DNA of 64,000 nt, from assembly GCA_902806435.1 (NCBI GenBank), contig CADCWO010000230.1, positions 19,477 to 83,476 of the forward strand, given 5' to 3'. The notes under the pieces were generated by a model that made no database searches, was not told the origin of the DNA, and worked only from the letters and a program-made list of their open reading frames with translations. The stretch comes from an uncultured Synechococcales cyanobacterium (GTDB lineage Bacteria > Cyanobacteriota > Cyanobacteriia > Thermosynechococcales > Thermosynechococcaceae). A program made the position numbers and the translations under genes. Below are positions 48,525 through 56,668 of the stretch, piece after piece (the stretch's first letter is position 1; every line of letters begins with the position of its first letter).

Positions 48525-48655
48525 GCTTCACGCGATCGGTTCTGGTGGGGATCAGCCACCAGAGGTAACGGGGAAAGTTGGTGCAAGTCCCACGCTGTCC
48601 CGCAACTGTGAAAGAGACAAGTTCCCTTAGCCAGAATGCCCGCCGATAGTTGATG
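48525..48655 (+). promoter_or_regulatory. Cobalamin riboswitch
   Basis: Sense-strand conserved core: a CTGGTGG/CCACCAG hairpin, GGTAACGGGGAA, then GTTGGTGCAAGTCCCACGCT (48578-48597), TCCCGCAACTGTGA and the closing AGCCAGAATGCCCGCCGA. These are the B12-box and flanking conserved elements of adenosyl/methylcobalamin riboswitches. GATCGG before and CCGAT after may form the P1 stem; boundaries are approximate. It ends about 25 bases before cbtB, consistent with repression of the cobalt gene when B12 is plentiful. Confidence 0.92.
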
Positions 48656-48677
48656 TTGTTTCTGTGCGAGGTACACA

Positions 48678-48869
48678 ATGAATACTATTTTAATTTCCTC
48701 TATCCGGCAGCAGGCAGTCCGTCTCACGCTTTCGGTGCATGTACAACTAATCCTTTACACATCACTGTGCGCTTTAACGCTTTGGACGATCTACTTCACG
48801 ACCTATCCAGCCGTTCATGATGGGATGCATTCTCTGCGCCACCACACCTTGATGGTTTCTTGCCACTAG
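48678..48869 (+). CDS. cbtB: Cobalt transporter subunit CbtB
   Basis: A 63-aa single-span membrane protein. A hydrophobic helix (about 20-42) is followed by the CbtB tail YPAVHDGMHSLRHHTLMVSC, whose His and final Cys/His residues probably bind cobalt. It lies directly under the cobalamin riboswitch. In many bacteria CbtB is followed by CbtA, a five-helix protein; here CbtA is absent and an unrelated membrane protein follows after 38 bases. Confidence 0.88.
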   Translation: MNTILISSIRQQAVRLTLSVHVQLILYTSLCALTLWTIYFTTYPAVHDGMHSLRHHTLMVSCH

Positions 48870-48907
48870 ATCCCCAACACACCAATCGTTAGAGGCCCAG
48901 AAATTCA

Positions 48908-50113
48908 ATGCCAAAAATTAAGCTTTCCATGCTCCTCAGCATTACTGTGCTGGTGGGTCTGGTTACCTATGGGCTGCAAGGGTTTTCCGCGCAGCCAGTT
49001 GTCCGTCTGACAACGAACCCTCCCATTAATCAGCTGATTCCTTTTGAGGCTGAAGCTCCCAGGCCGCAATCCCCAGTAGAGCTAACCTTGCAAGTGGCCG
49101 ATAAGGCAGGCCAACCCTTGAAAAACGCTAATGTTCACTTGCAAATTCTCACCCCGCCAAAATCCCCCTGGTTCACAACCGATTTTCCGATTGTGGAAGG
49201 CACAAAGTTACTGGATATGGAAGTGCCTGTATCCGATGCCGGGGATGGGACTGCTATAAAAGGAACACTTCAGCTTCAGCAAATGCTACCGATTCGGGGC
49301 GCTTACCAACTGATAGCAGCGGTTAAACCAACAACTGCCAATGCATTCACGCCATTCCAGCAGACGCTAAAGTTGTCTGTCCCAGAGAACCCAGTCAAGT
49401 ATTATAGCTTTGCAATTTTGGCAGCCATTCTATTGATGGTCGGGCTAGGCGGAGGTTTGATTATCGGCAGGCGGCAGATCGTCCAGCCGGCAGAAATTGC
49501 GCCTCAGGCGGTGCGGATGCTGTTAAGTGGCGCCACCCTCGTGGCGATCGCGGCACTATTAGTGGTTAATGTCAGTGCTGAACTCAATGAGTCTTCCCAG
49601 GCTCACCAGCATCCGGGTGGGGATGGGCATCACGCAGAATTGAATGCCCCTGCCCTGCTCCAGTCACAAGGGCTAAGACTAGAGCTGACAGGAGATAGCC
49701 ATGCTGTTGTGGGTGAACCTGCTCACCTATCTGTCCAGGTGATAGATGCAATCACTCGGCAACCTGCTACGGATGTGCTTCTGAAGGTCAAAGCAACGCA
49801 GCTTGAGAATCATTGGGTTAGTTTTGCCTACAACGGGGCCCCAGATGTCAAAGGCCAATTGACTTGGCAATCACAATTCTTTGATGGTTCGCCTCATCGG
49901 GTAGAAGTGGAAGCGTTACCTCGATCTAACTCACCGCGCCAGTTCAAACCCTTGCGTGTATCACGAGAAATTGAGGTCGAGGGAGTGGCTCCCCCTTTGA
50001 GCGTGCGGCTGATTAGCTTGACCTACTTGATCAGCATTCTACTAGTGGGTTTAGCTTTGGGGCTGTGGCTGCGGCAGCGTGGCCGTCACTCCAGAGATCC
50101 TCTTGCTTTATGA
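48908..50113 (+). CDS. Unknown membrane protein with two extracytoplasmic beta domains and His-rich loop
   Basis: A 401-aa protein I cannot assign to a named family. Layout: N-terminal signal/anchor (about 6-24), an Ig-like beta domain (about 50-155), two membrane helices (about 164-185 and 202-222), a His-rich stretch HQHPGGDGHHAE (about 232-243), a second Ig-like domain (about 250-350) and a last helix (about 366-388). It follows cbtB and the cobalamin riboswitch on the same strand, so it is probably co-transcribed and involved in cobalt handling, with the His-rich loop as a metal site. That role is inference. Confidence 0.7.
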   Translation: MPKIKLSMLLSITVLVGLVTYGLQGFSAQPVVRLTTNPPINQLIPFEAEAPRPQSPVELTLQVADKAGQPLKNANVHLQILTPPKSPWFTTDFPIVEGTKLLDMEVPVSDAGDGTAIKGTLQLQQMLPIRGAYQLIAAVKPTTANAFTPFQQTLKLSVPENPVKYYSFAILAAILLMVGLGGGLIIGRRQIVQPAEIAPQAVRMLLSGATLVAIAALLVVNVSAELNESSQAHQHPGGDGHHAELNAPALLQSQGLRLELTGDSHAVVGEPAHLSVQVIDAITRQPATDVLLKVKATQLENHWVSFAYNGAPDVKGQLTWQSQFFDGSPHRVEVEALPRSNSPRQFKPLRVSREIEVEGVAPPLSVRLISLTYLISILLVGLALGLWLRQRGRHSRDPLAL

Positions 50114-50147
50114 GTAATCAGTTGCTGCTTGACCTTCAGTAATTCCT

Positions 50148-50783
50148 CTACCGCTTCAGGCGGCGGGTTCCAGTCCAAAGAAGCCCAATCACGAGAATCA
50201 TGACTAGGATAATTGCTGGGTTGCGCCACTGACTCGTGGATGGGCTGGATTGCTGAGCTGCTTGCTGTGGCTCAGCACCCTCACTGGAATTGGAGTTGGT
50301 TGAAGGAGATGGAGTTGCCGGTTTGGCGGCCGATGTAGCTGCTCCTGTTGCTACAGTGACTGGAAAACTCAGTTCAAACGGTCTGAAATTCGCCCCTGCT
50401 TTTGGAGTACCGCTTAGTTCAAGCTCATATTCTCCCTGTTTAGGAAAGACAATCTCGGCTCCGGGAATTCCTTGATACTGCCCCGTTGATATGGCTTTGA
50501 GGGGTGGCCTGATCACTGGGGATGAGGCCTCAGTATGAGGTTCAGAATAGACAGCTAACTGGCAATTGCATTGCGCTAATGGCAGGATCTCGCCTCCTCT
50601 ACGGGTAAGAGAAATCCAGACTTGGGAGGTTCTACCAGCTTGGGGATTGTCATGGGGCTCAACATGCAAAGTACCCCCCACATCTCCTGACACCTCTACT
50701 TCATGGGCAGAGGCAGGTGCGACTAGTAGACCTAGACATAACAGCCCTCCCAAGCTTCTACTTGCACTCAATAAGCGTGGCAT
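50148..50783 (-). CDS. Secreted, C-terminally anchored protein with N-terminal His
   Basis: A 211-aa protein. The signal peptide ends in VAPASA; predicted cleavage leaves a mature N-terminus HEVEVSGDVGGTLHVEPHD. A beta-rich domain (about 27-145) contains CNC, a low-complexity Ala/Ser/Pro/Gln linker follows, and a C-terminal helix (about 189-206) with TRRLKR anchors it. A free N-terminal His plus nearby His residues recalls copper-binding proteins of the CopC type, but this is suggestive only. It is convergent with the cbtB-linked gene. Function unknown. Confidence 0.65.
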   Translation of the reverse strand: MPRLLSASRSLGGLLCLGLLVAPASAHEVEVSGDVGGTLHVEPHDNPQAGRTSQVWISLTRRGGEILPLAQCNCQLAVYSEPHTEASSPVIRPPLKAISTGQYQGIPGAEIVFPKQGEYELELSGTPKAGANFRPFELSFPVTVATGAATSAAKPATPSPSTNSNSSEGAEPQQAAQQSSPSTSQWRNPAIILVMILVIGLLWTGTRRLKR

Positions 50784-50840
50784 AGAATCTCTCCAACCAT
50801 AAAATGACCATTTCCAGCAGAGTAGCCTCTAATTGATTGA

Positions 50841-50873
50841 GCTAGAGCTTCTGCTATGTGATGGAGCTCTAGC
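50841..50873. promoter_or_regulatory. 9-bp perfect inverted repeat in divergent intergenic region
   Basis: GCTAGAGCT (50841-50849) is the exact complement of AGCTCTAGC (50865-50873), with a 15-base spacer. It lies 58 bases upstream of the minus-strand secreted-protein gene and 226 upstream of the permease gene. It could be an operator or a leader hairpin. The rest of the 315-base gap shows nothing I can name. Confidence 0.35.
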
Positions 50874-51098
50874 ATCGGGCGTCAGTAGGGATGAAGAACA
50901 TCAGCGCTGATGGAGATCGCCCTGATTGCTAAGAGCAATTTTCTCAATGATTTTAGTGTCTTCAATTAGCTCGGGCTCTGATGCAAGCTCTCAGGGCTCT
51001 GGAAATGTCCAATTCTGTGCTGACACTTGCAGTTTAATCAGGGTGTAATGGAATGATTTAAGTTGCACACCAATTGTCTTTAGTTTTGATCTACAAAA

Positions 51099-52412
51099 AT
51101 GGCTAACAGAAATGAAACCAAATTAGCCCGCCATATTGGGCTACTGGCATTAACGCTTTATGGTGTCGGCGATATTTTAGGTGCCGGTGTATATGGCCTG
51201 ATTGGTAAGGCGGCAGGAGAGTTAGGAAATGCCGTATGGCTTGGTTTCCTGATTAGTGCTGTAGCTGCGGGTATAACTGGACTCACGTATGCTTCTCTAG
51301 GATCACGTTATCCAAAAGCTGCCGGTTCTGCTTTTATCTTACAAAAAGCGTTTGGTCGTCCTCTATTGTCGTACCTGATTGGTATGGCTGTTTTCTTTTC
51401 GGGGCTCACCTCCATGGCAACCTCCAGCCGGGTCTTTGCAGGCTATCTACACGGCCTGCTGCCACTGATTCCCTATAGTCTTTGTATTGGCCTGTTCATT
51501 ATTACGCTGACGCTCATTGTTTACCGCGGCATTCGGGAGAGTATGTGGGTCAATGTGCTGTGTACGGTGATGGAAGTTTCAGGGTTGCTGATCGTGATCG
51601 TGGTAGGCGCAACATATGTAGGGGATGTCAACTACCTAGAGATGAAAACTCTGGCAAATCCTTCAGGAGCACTCAATTGGGGAGTTGCTTTCTCAGGAGC
51701 GGTACTCACCTTTTATTCGTTTATCGGGTTTGAAGACATGCTGAATGTAAGCGAAGAGGTAAAAGAACCGGAACGCACGTTACCCAAGGGGCTGTTACTT
51801 GCCGTTGCTATTTCCTCGTTAGTCTACCTGGCTGTCAGTGTCGTAACCGTGTCGGTTGTCTCTCCTGAGCGACTTGCGCAAAGCGGACAGCCGCTGGTTG
51901 ATGTGGTGAAAGCAGCCGCTCCTGGTTTTCCAATTCAGATATTCAGCGTGATTTCTCTTTTTGCCGTAGCTAATACTGCGTTGCTAAATTTTGTGATGGC
52001 TTCAAGGCTCACCTATGGCATGTCTAAACAAGGCTTACTACCAGGGTTTCTAGCCAGGGTGCATCGTCATAGAAAAACTCCTCACCTAGCTATAGTCTTG
52101 ATTGCTCTTGTCTTAGTAGTACTTGTCATCGTGGGAGATATTTCGAACCTTGCCAAATCAACCAGTGTCCTTTTACTTTTAAGCTTTATGCTGATGAATC
52201 TTGCGCTGATTCGGTTGAAGTGGATAGATAAAGTTAAAGGTCAGTTTGAAGTTCCCTACATCGTTCCGATCGCCGGAGCTGCCATCTGTTTGCTGATGTT
52301 ACTTAGCACCAACATTACGCAAGTGCTGATCGCGATCGCGCTCTTAACTATTGCTCTAGTCTCTTACTTTTTGCTTCGGCCTAGGGCTGAAGCTTTGGAT
52401 GGTTTGGATTAA
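51099..52412 (+). CDS. APC-superfamily amino acid permease
   Basis: A 437-aa, 12-helix transporter. The first helix GVGDILGAGVYGLIGKAAGE carries the unwound GxG substrate motif of APC transporters. FYSFIGFEDMLNVSEEVKEPERTLPKG is the conserved helix 6-loop segment. Substrate cannot be told from sequence. It is a single gene; the 443 bases downstream, before murD, contain only short ORFs without family features and I see nothing functional there. Confidence 0.88.
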   Translation: MANRNETKLARHIGLLALTLYGVGDILGAGVYGLIGKAAGELGNAVWLGFLISAVAAGITGLTYASLGSRYPKAAGSAFILQKAFGRPLLSYLIGMAVFFSGLTSMATSSRVFAGYLHGLLPLIPYSLCIGLFIITLTLIVYRGIRESMWVNVLCTVMEVSGLLIVIVVGATYVGDVNYLEMKTLANPSGALNWGVAFSGAVLTFYSFIGFEDMLNVSEEVKEPERTLPKGLLLAVAISSLVYLAVSVVTVSVVSPERLAQSGQPLVDVVKAAAPGFPIQIFSVISLFAVANTALLNFVMASRLTYGMSKQGLLPGFLARVHRHRKTPHLAIVLIALVLVVLVIVGDISNLAKSTSVLLLLSFMLMNLALIRLKWIDKVKGQFEVPYIVPIAGAAICLLMLLSTNITQVLIAIALLTIALVSYFLLRPRAEALDGLD

Positions 52413-52855
52413 GCAATTTGACGCAGATCATCACACTTTAATCAGAAGCTTTAGGTAACCTGATTGAAAGATTTACCTGTTGGCAAGGTTGGGGTGTGTA
52501 CTTGCACGGTCTATTGACCTTATACGGAAGCTCTATGGCAAGAGCTCTTGGTATTACAGGAACTGCGGGCGGACTACTGGGCGGCTCAATAGGTAGATGC
52601 CTTACCATCGGCAGAATCCTTGCTCCAGGTGGTGAGTGTGCCACTGGTGGAGCTAGAAAGCTTTGGGGCAGCCTTCATTGTGTAGCTCCCACAGCCGTTT
52701 AGTGGAGCGTATAGACGCACTGCTGGCGGAGGAGACAGAGTCTCTCCATCAGACTGATCTAGATTTTGAGGGCTGGGTCCTCTTAACATTTCCACCCCTG
52801 GCTGTAGTACCTTTTCACACCTGAAGTGCCTCTCTAACCCCAGGCTGAACTCAGG

Positions 52856-54247
52856 CTACTTATTGGTTGGAAACAATAGCTCTAAGCATTGGCGGAAATG
52901 GTCACCCCGCTGCTCAAAGCTTTGATATTGATCAAAGCTAGCGCAGGCTGGGGATAGCAGAACAACTTTTGCGCGGTATTGTTTGGCTAACTCCATTGCT
53001 CGTGGTACTGCTCGTTCCATTCTTTCCAAAATTTCATACGTAGGATAGTGAACTTGTTCTAGACGCTGGGCAAAGGTAGGAGCAGCACTGCCAATCAAAA
53101 TAACCGCAGCAGTCTTCGCTTGAATTGTTTTCAGCCAGCCTTGGTCATCTCCTGGCTTGGCTTCTCCGCCAGCAATCAAAATCACTGGGCTCTCGACGGA
53201 AGCTAGGCCTACTTGAGCTGCCTCGTAGTTTGTCGCCTTGCTATCGTTGATCCAATCAACACCCTCCCAGGTGCCAATGTGTTCTAAGCGATGCGGAACG
53301 CCGGGGAAAGCAGCTACCGCTTGGGAGATCGCCCTTGTCTCAATTCCGGCCAAGCGGGCAACCGCTACCGCCATCAGTAAGTTTTGGCGATTGTGCTCCC
53401 CCGGCGTGCGTAAAGTAGCTATGGGTAAAAGCCGTTCACCCTGAGCGACAATCCATCCATCCTCAACATATACCCCCTGTCCCCCCGGCAGACTACCTTT
53501 GCCATGAGTACTAGTCCAGCAGGCATCCGGCCAGCGTTTTAAAGCCATTTGTCGCAGGTAGGGATCGTCACCATTCAGAACTTTTTGGTGGGAATGCTCT
53601 AGTAAGGAGGCTTTAATCTCCCAGTATCGTTCGATGGTGCCATGGCGACCGAGGTGATCCGCTGTAAAGGTGGTCCAAACTCCAATCTTGGGGGCGATCG
53701 TTGGCGATGACTCAATTTGATAGCTACTGAGTTCCGCAATTACCCAGTCAACCGGGGCAGCTGAAAGTGCCAGATCACAGGCACTATAACCAATATTGCC
53801 GCAGGCTGGAGCCTGCAACCCAGCCTGCTGAAACATGGCGGCAATCAAAGCAGTGGTTGTCGTTTTACCATTGGTTCCCGTGATCCCAACCCAGGGGTGA
53901 TCTTGGAGGTAACGCCATGCCAGTTCAATCTCACCGATTGTTTCAATTCCCCGTGCTCTGGCTTGGCTCAAACCGGGTAAATCCCAAGGCACGCCAGGAC
54001 TGACAACAATCAATTTTACCCCCACTTCTGCGGCGATCTCGTTAGGGTCAAAGTTAGCACCCAATCTGACAGAAATACCTTCCGCCTGGAGTGTTTGCTG
54101 TTGTTGCACCAGTGCCTGAGAGGTACTGCGATCGCTGACGTTCACCTGCCAGCCTTTTTGCTTTAACAGGCGGGCTGCCGCCATCCCTGATCGTCCAAGA
54201 CCAATTACGTGAGCACTGGGCATAGCTTTGAAACGCTTGTTTGGCAA
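52856..54247 (-). CDS. murD: UDP-N-acetylmuramoylalanine-D-glutamate ligase MurD
   Basis: 463-aa cytosolic enzyme adding D-Glu to UDP-MurNAc-L-Ala in peptidoglycan synthesis. It has an N-terminal Rossmann-like start [19 protein letters not shown] loop [15 protein letters not shown] (about 118-132), [31 protein letters not shown] (about 331-352) and [18 protein letters not shown]. Complete; starts within a short basic leader ([13 protein letters not shown]), with Met9 an alternative. The 340-396 bases upstream, to larB, show no supportable gene. Confidence 0.96.
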   Translation of the reverse strand: MPNKRFKAMPSAHVIGLGRSGMAAARLLKQKGWQVNVSDRSTSQALVQQQQTLQAEGISVRLGANFDPNEIAAEVGVKLIVVSPGVPWDLPGLSQARARGIETIGEIELAWRYLQDHPWVGITGTNGKTTTTALIAAMFQQAGLQAPACGNIGYSACDLALSAAPVDWVIAELSSYQIESSPTIAPKIGVWTTFTADHLGRHGTIERYWEIKASLLEHSHQKVLNGDDPYLRQMALKRWPDACWTSTHGKGSLPGGQGVYVEDGWIVAQGERLLPIATLRTPGEHNRQNLLMAVAVARLAGIETRAISQAVAAFPGVPHRLEHIGTWEGVDWINDSKATNYEAAQVGLASVESPVILIAGGEAKPGDDQGWLKTIQAKTAAVILIGSAAPTFAQRLEQVHYPTYEILERMERAVPRAMELAKQYRAKVVLLSPACASFDQYQSFEQRGDHFRQCLELLFPTNK

Positions 54248-54643
54248 CCATCATAGTAGCGCCTCTGGTTCCTGGTAAGGGAAGCGCTCCAATAGATTAT
54301 TCAGTAGATCCGTTTTCGGACTGGGAGAACTGTGCTACAAAGCTGCAGCGCCAGATATACTCAAGCTCTGCTGAACTTCATTACCTAAGTTTCTGGGTAA
54401 ACTCAGGAATCTTGCTGGTTCATCATTTTTGCAGCTTAACCGCCGAGGTTTGCCGACTAAATCTAGAATGAAGGCAAGTTTTACTTCCAAGTTGGCACCT
54501 ATGCAGGAATTAACTAAAAACAAGCAGTGAGTGGTTGCACCTGAAGCAGCATTCGCTTCCCTCGTCATATCAGCGACCAGCTAAGCGCATTGCGAACGCC
54601 CCTTGAACCAATAATTAAGAATAAGCCCCAGCCAATAAACCTT

Positions 54644-55435
54644 GTGAGTCAACCCGAAGCCCTACAGTTCCTATTAGAAGCCGTTGCCGCTGGTGAGATC
54701 ACGCCAGCCGCCGCCTTAGACAAACTCAAGCATTTTGCCTTTGAACCCGTGGGTGATTTTGCCCGGATTGACCACCACCGCACTCTGCGAACAGGATTTC
54801 CAGAGGTGATCTGGGGACCGGGCAAGACCCCCGAACAGATTGTTCAAATTATCCAAGTGATGCGTCAGCAAAATCCCTGCGTGATGGCCACTCGGATTGA
54901 ACTGGACATTTATAGTCAACTTCAGGAGACATTACCGGATCTGCACTATTACCCGATGGCCCGAATCTGCGCGACAACGGTACCCACCACGCCCCGCTAT
55001 CCAGGTGTCATTAGCTTAATCTCAGCCGGAACAGCAGATTTAGCTGTGGCAGAAGAAGCTGCAATTACGGCTGAACTATCTGGGTTTAGGGTGCAGCGGT
55101 TGTGGGATGTGGGGGTAGCAGGTATTCATCGCTTACTTAGTAATCGCCAAGTGATCGCCGATGCAAGTGTAATAATTGTGATCGCAGGTATGGAAGGAGC
55201 TTTAACTAGTGTTGTTGCCGGGATAGCAGATTGCCCGGTGATTGCTGTTCCCACCAGTATTGGTTACGGTGCCAGCTTTAATGGATTAGCCCCCCTGCTA
55301 ACGATGCTAAATTCCTGCGCTACTGGGGTGGGTGTTGTGAATATAGATAATGGGTTTGGAGCAGCCATGCTAGCTGGGAAGATTCTCAGGACTGCCCATC
55401 AGCTCGGTGCAGCGGCTGAAACTACGCCAGAATAG
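54644..55435 (+). CDS. larB: Nickel pincer cofactor biosynthesis protein LarB
   Basis: About 263 aa from a GTG at 54644 (SQPEALQFLLEAV matches the usual start); a TTG at 54590 would add 18 residues. LarB carboxylates and hydrolyses NaAD to make the pincer precursor P2CMN for nickel enzymes such as lactate racemase. Family signatures are FARIDHHRTLRTGFPEVIWGPGKTPEQI and the AIR-carboxylase-like C-terminal part (SAGTADLAVAEEAA, AGMEGALTSVVAG, PTSIGYGASFNG). No larC, larE or larA is nearby. Confidence 0.9.
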   Translation: MSQPEALQFLLEAVAAGEITPAAALDKLKHFAFEPVGDFARIDHHRTLRTGFPEVIWGPGKTPEQIVQIIQVMRQQNPCVMATRIELDIYSQLQETLPDLHYYPMARICATTVPTTPRYPGVISLISAGTADLAVAEEAAITAELSGFRVQRLWDVGVAGIHRLLSNRQVIADASVIIVIAGMEGALTSVVAGIADCPVIAVPTSIGYGASFNGLAPLLTMLNSCATGVGVVNIDNGFGAAMLAGKILRTAHQLGAAAETTPE

Positions 55436-55486
55436 ATTAATTGCTTACTTGGACAGTGAGCACCACCGGTGGTCTATTAAACTTTC

Positions 55487-56527
55487 ATGTTCGAAGCCGC
55501 TCACTGGTCCTTAAATACCAGCATCACCGTGTTTGCCATTGCTGCTCTGGTTATTGCTGTCACCGGGCGGCAATTGGCAGCCTTGGCAGATAGTTTGGCT
55601 GACAAAACAGGATTAGGAGAAGCGATCGCTGGAGCCCTCTTTTTGGGCGCTAGTACTTCTTTGTCAGGAATTATTACTTCTGTGGCGGCAGCGGCGGATG
55701 GTCGGGCAGAACTGGCAGTCAGTAATGCATTGGGAGACATTGCTGCTCAAACGGCCTTTCTATCGATCGCTGATATCTTCTATCGCAAGGCGAATCTGGA
55801 GCATGCTGCTGCTTCTACTGCCACAATTATGCAGGCAGCTCTCTTAGTCACCCTGTTAGCAATTCCTTTACTAGCAACGGTGAGCCCAGAATTTACTTTT
55901 TGGGGCATTCATCCTGCCACACCGATCCTGATTGTTGCGTACATCTACGGCCTACGACTGGTGTACCAAGTGCGGCATCAGCCAATGTGGCAGCCCCGTC
56001 AGACGCAGGAAACCCAAACTGATGAACTTGACAAAGACGGCGGGACAAGCGACCAAAGCTTAATCAGTTTAGTAATCCGGTTTGGATTAGTGACTGCAAC
56101 GGTGGGTACAGCAGGGTGGGCTTTGGAGCGGGCTGGCGTTGGCATCTCGACAAACACCGGATTATCTGAATCCTTTATAGGCGGATTACTAACTGCCCTA
56201 TCTACGTCTTTGCCCGAGCTTGTAACCTCGATCGCGGCTGTGCAGCGAGGAGCAGTAATCTTAGCTGTCAGCGGCATTATCGGTGGTAATGCTTTTGATA
56301 CGTTACTGTTGGCCTTTACGGATATTGCCTACCGCCAGGGTTCGATTTACCATGCCTTGGGCGATCGCCAGATCTTCCTAATGGCCCTGACGATTATCAT
56401 GACGGGTATCTTGATCATGGGGCTGGTCCGCCGGGAAGAACACGGCATTGCCAATATTGGATTTGAAAGCTTTCTGATCCTGCTTCTGTACTTTGGGGCA
56501 TTTTCACTATTATTTTTCAATGGTTAG
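55487..56527 (+). CDS. CaCA-type cation exchanger-like membrane protein
   Basis: A 346-aa protein with about ten helices in two inverted halves separated by a polar loop (about 165-190). The alpha repeats of Na+/Ca2+ exchangers are visible: repeat 1 GLGEAIAGALFLGASTSLSG (about 42-61) and repeat 2 LSESFIGGLLTALSTSLPEL (about 225-244). Repeat 2 keeps the PE with its cation-binding Glu; repeat 1 has SG there, so one of the two key acidic residues is lost. Transported ion therefore uncertain. It follows larB after 51 bases. Confidence 0.8.
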   Translation: MFEAAHWSLNTSITVFAIAALVIAVTGRQLAALADSLADKTGLGEAIAGALFLGASTSLSGIITSVAAAADGRAELAVSNALGDIAAQTAFLSIADIFYRKANLEHAAASTATIMQAALLVTLLAIPLLATVSPEFTFWGIHPATPILIVAYIYGLRLVYQVRHQPMWQPRQTQETQTDELDKDGGTSDQSLISLVIRFGLVTATVGTAGWALERAGVGISTNTGLSESFIGGLLTALSTSLPELVTSIAAVQRGAVILAVSGIIGGNAFDTLLLAFTDIAYRQGSIYHALGDRQIFLMALTIIMTGILIMGLVRREEHGIANIGFESFLILLLYFGAFSLLFFNG

Positions 56528-56668
56528 ACTCATTGAAGCTTGGTACATTTCCCAGAGTTGAAATTCACTAGACTGCTGTTATTACCTCCAGCCCTTCTAG
56601 CCAATGAATGTTGTCCCTATCCTCTGCAGTGGCTCCTGAATCTTCCTTAAACCCCAACACCTGTGATG

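Noticed and set aside
52496..52795. Overlapping ORFs on both strands between the permease and murD
   Set aside because: No recognisable motif, no ribosome binding site and low-complexity composition; treated as non-coding.
54335..54568. 77-codon minus-strand ORF between murD and larB
   Set aside because: No family features and odd composition; likely chance.
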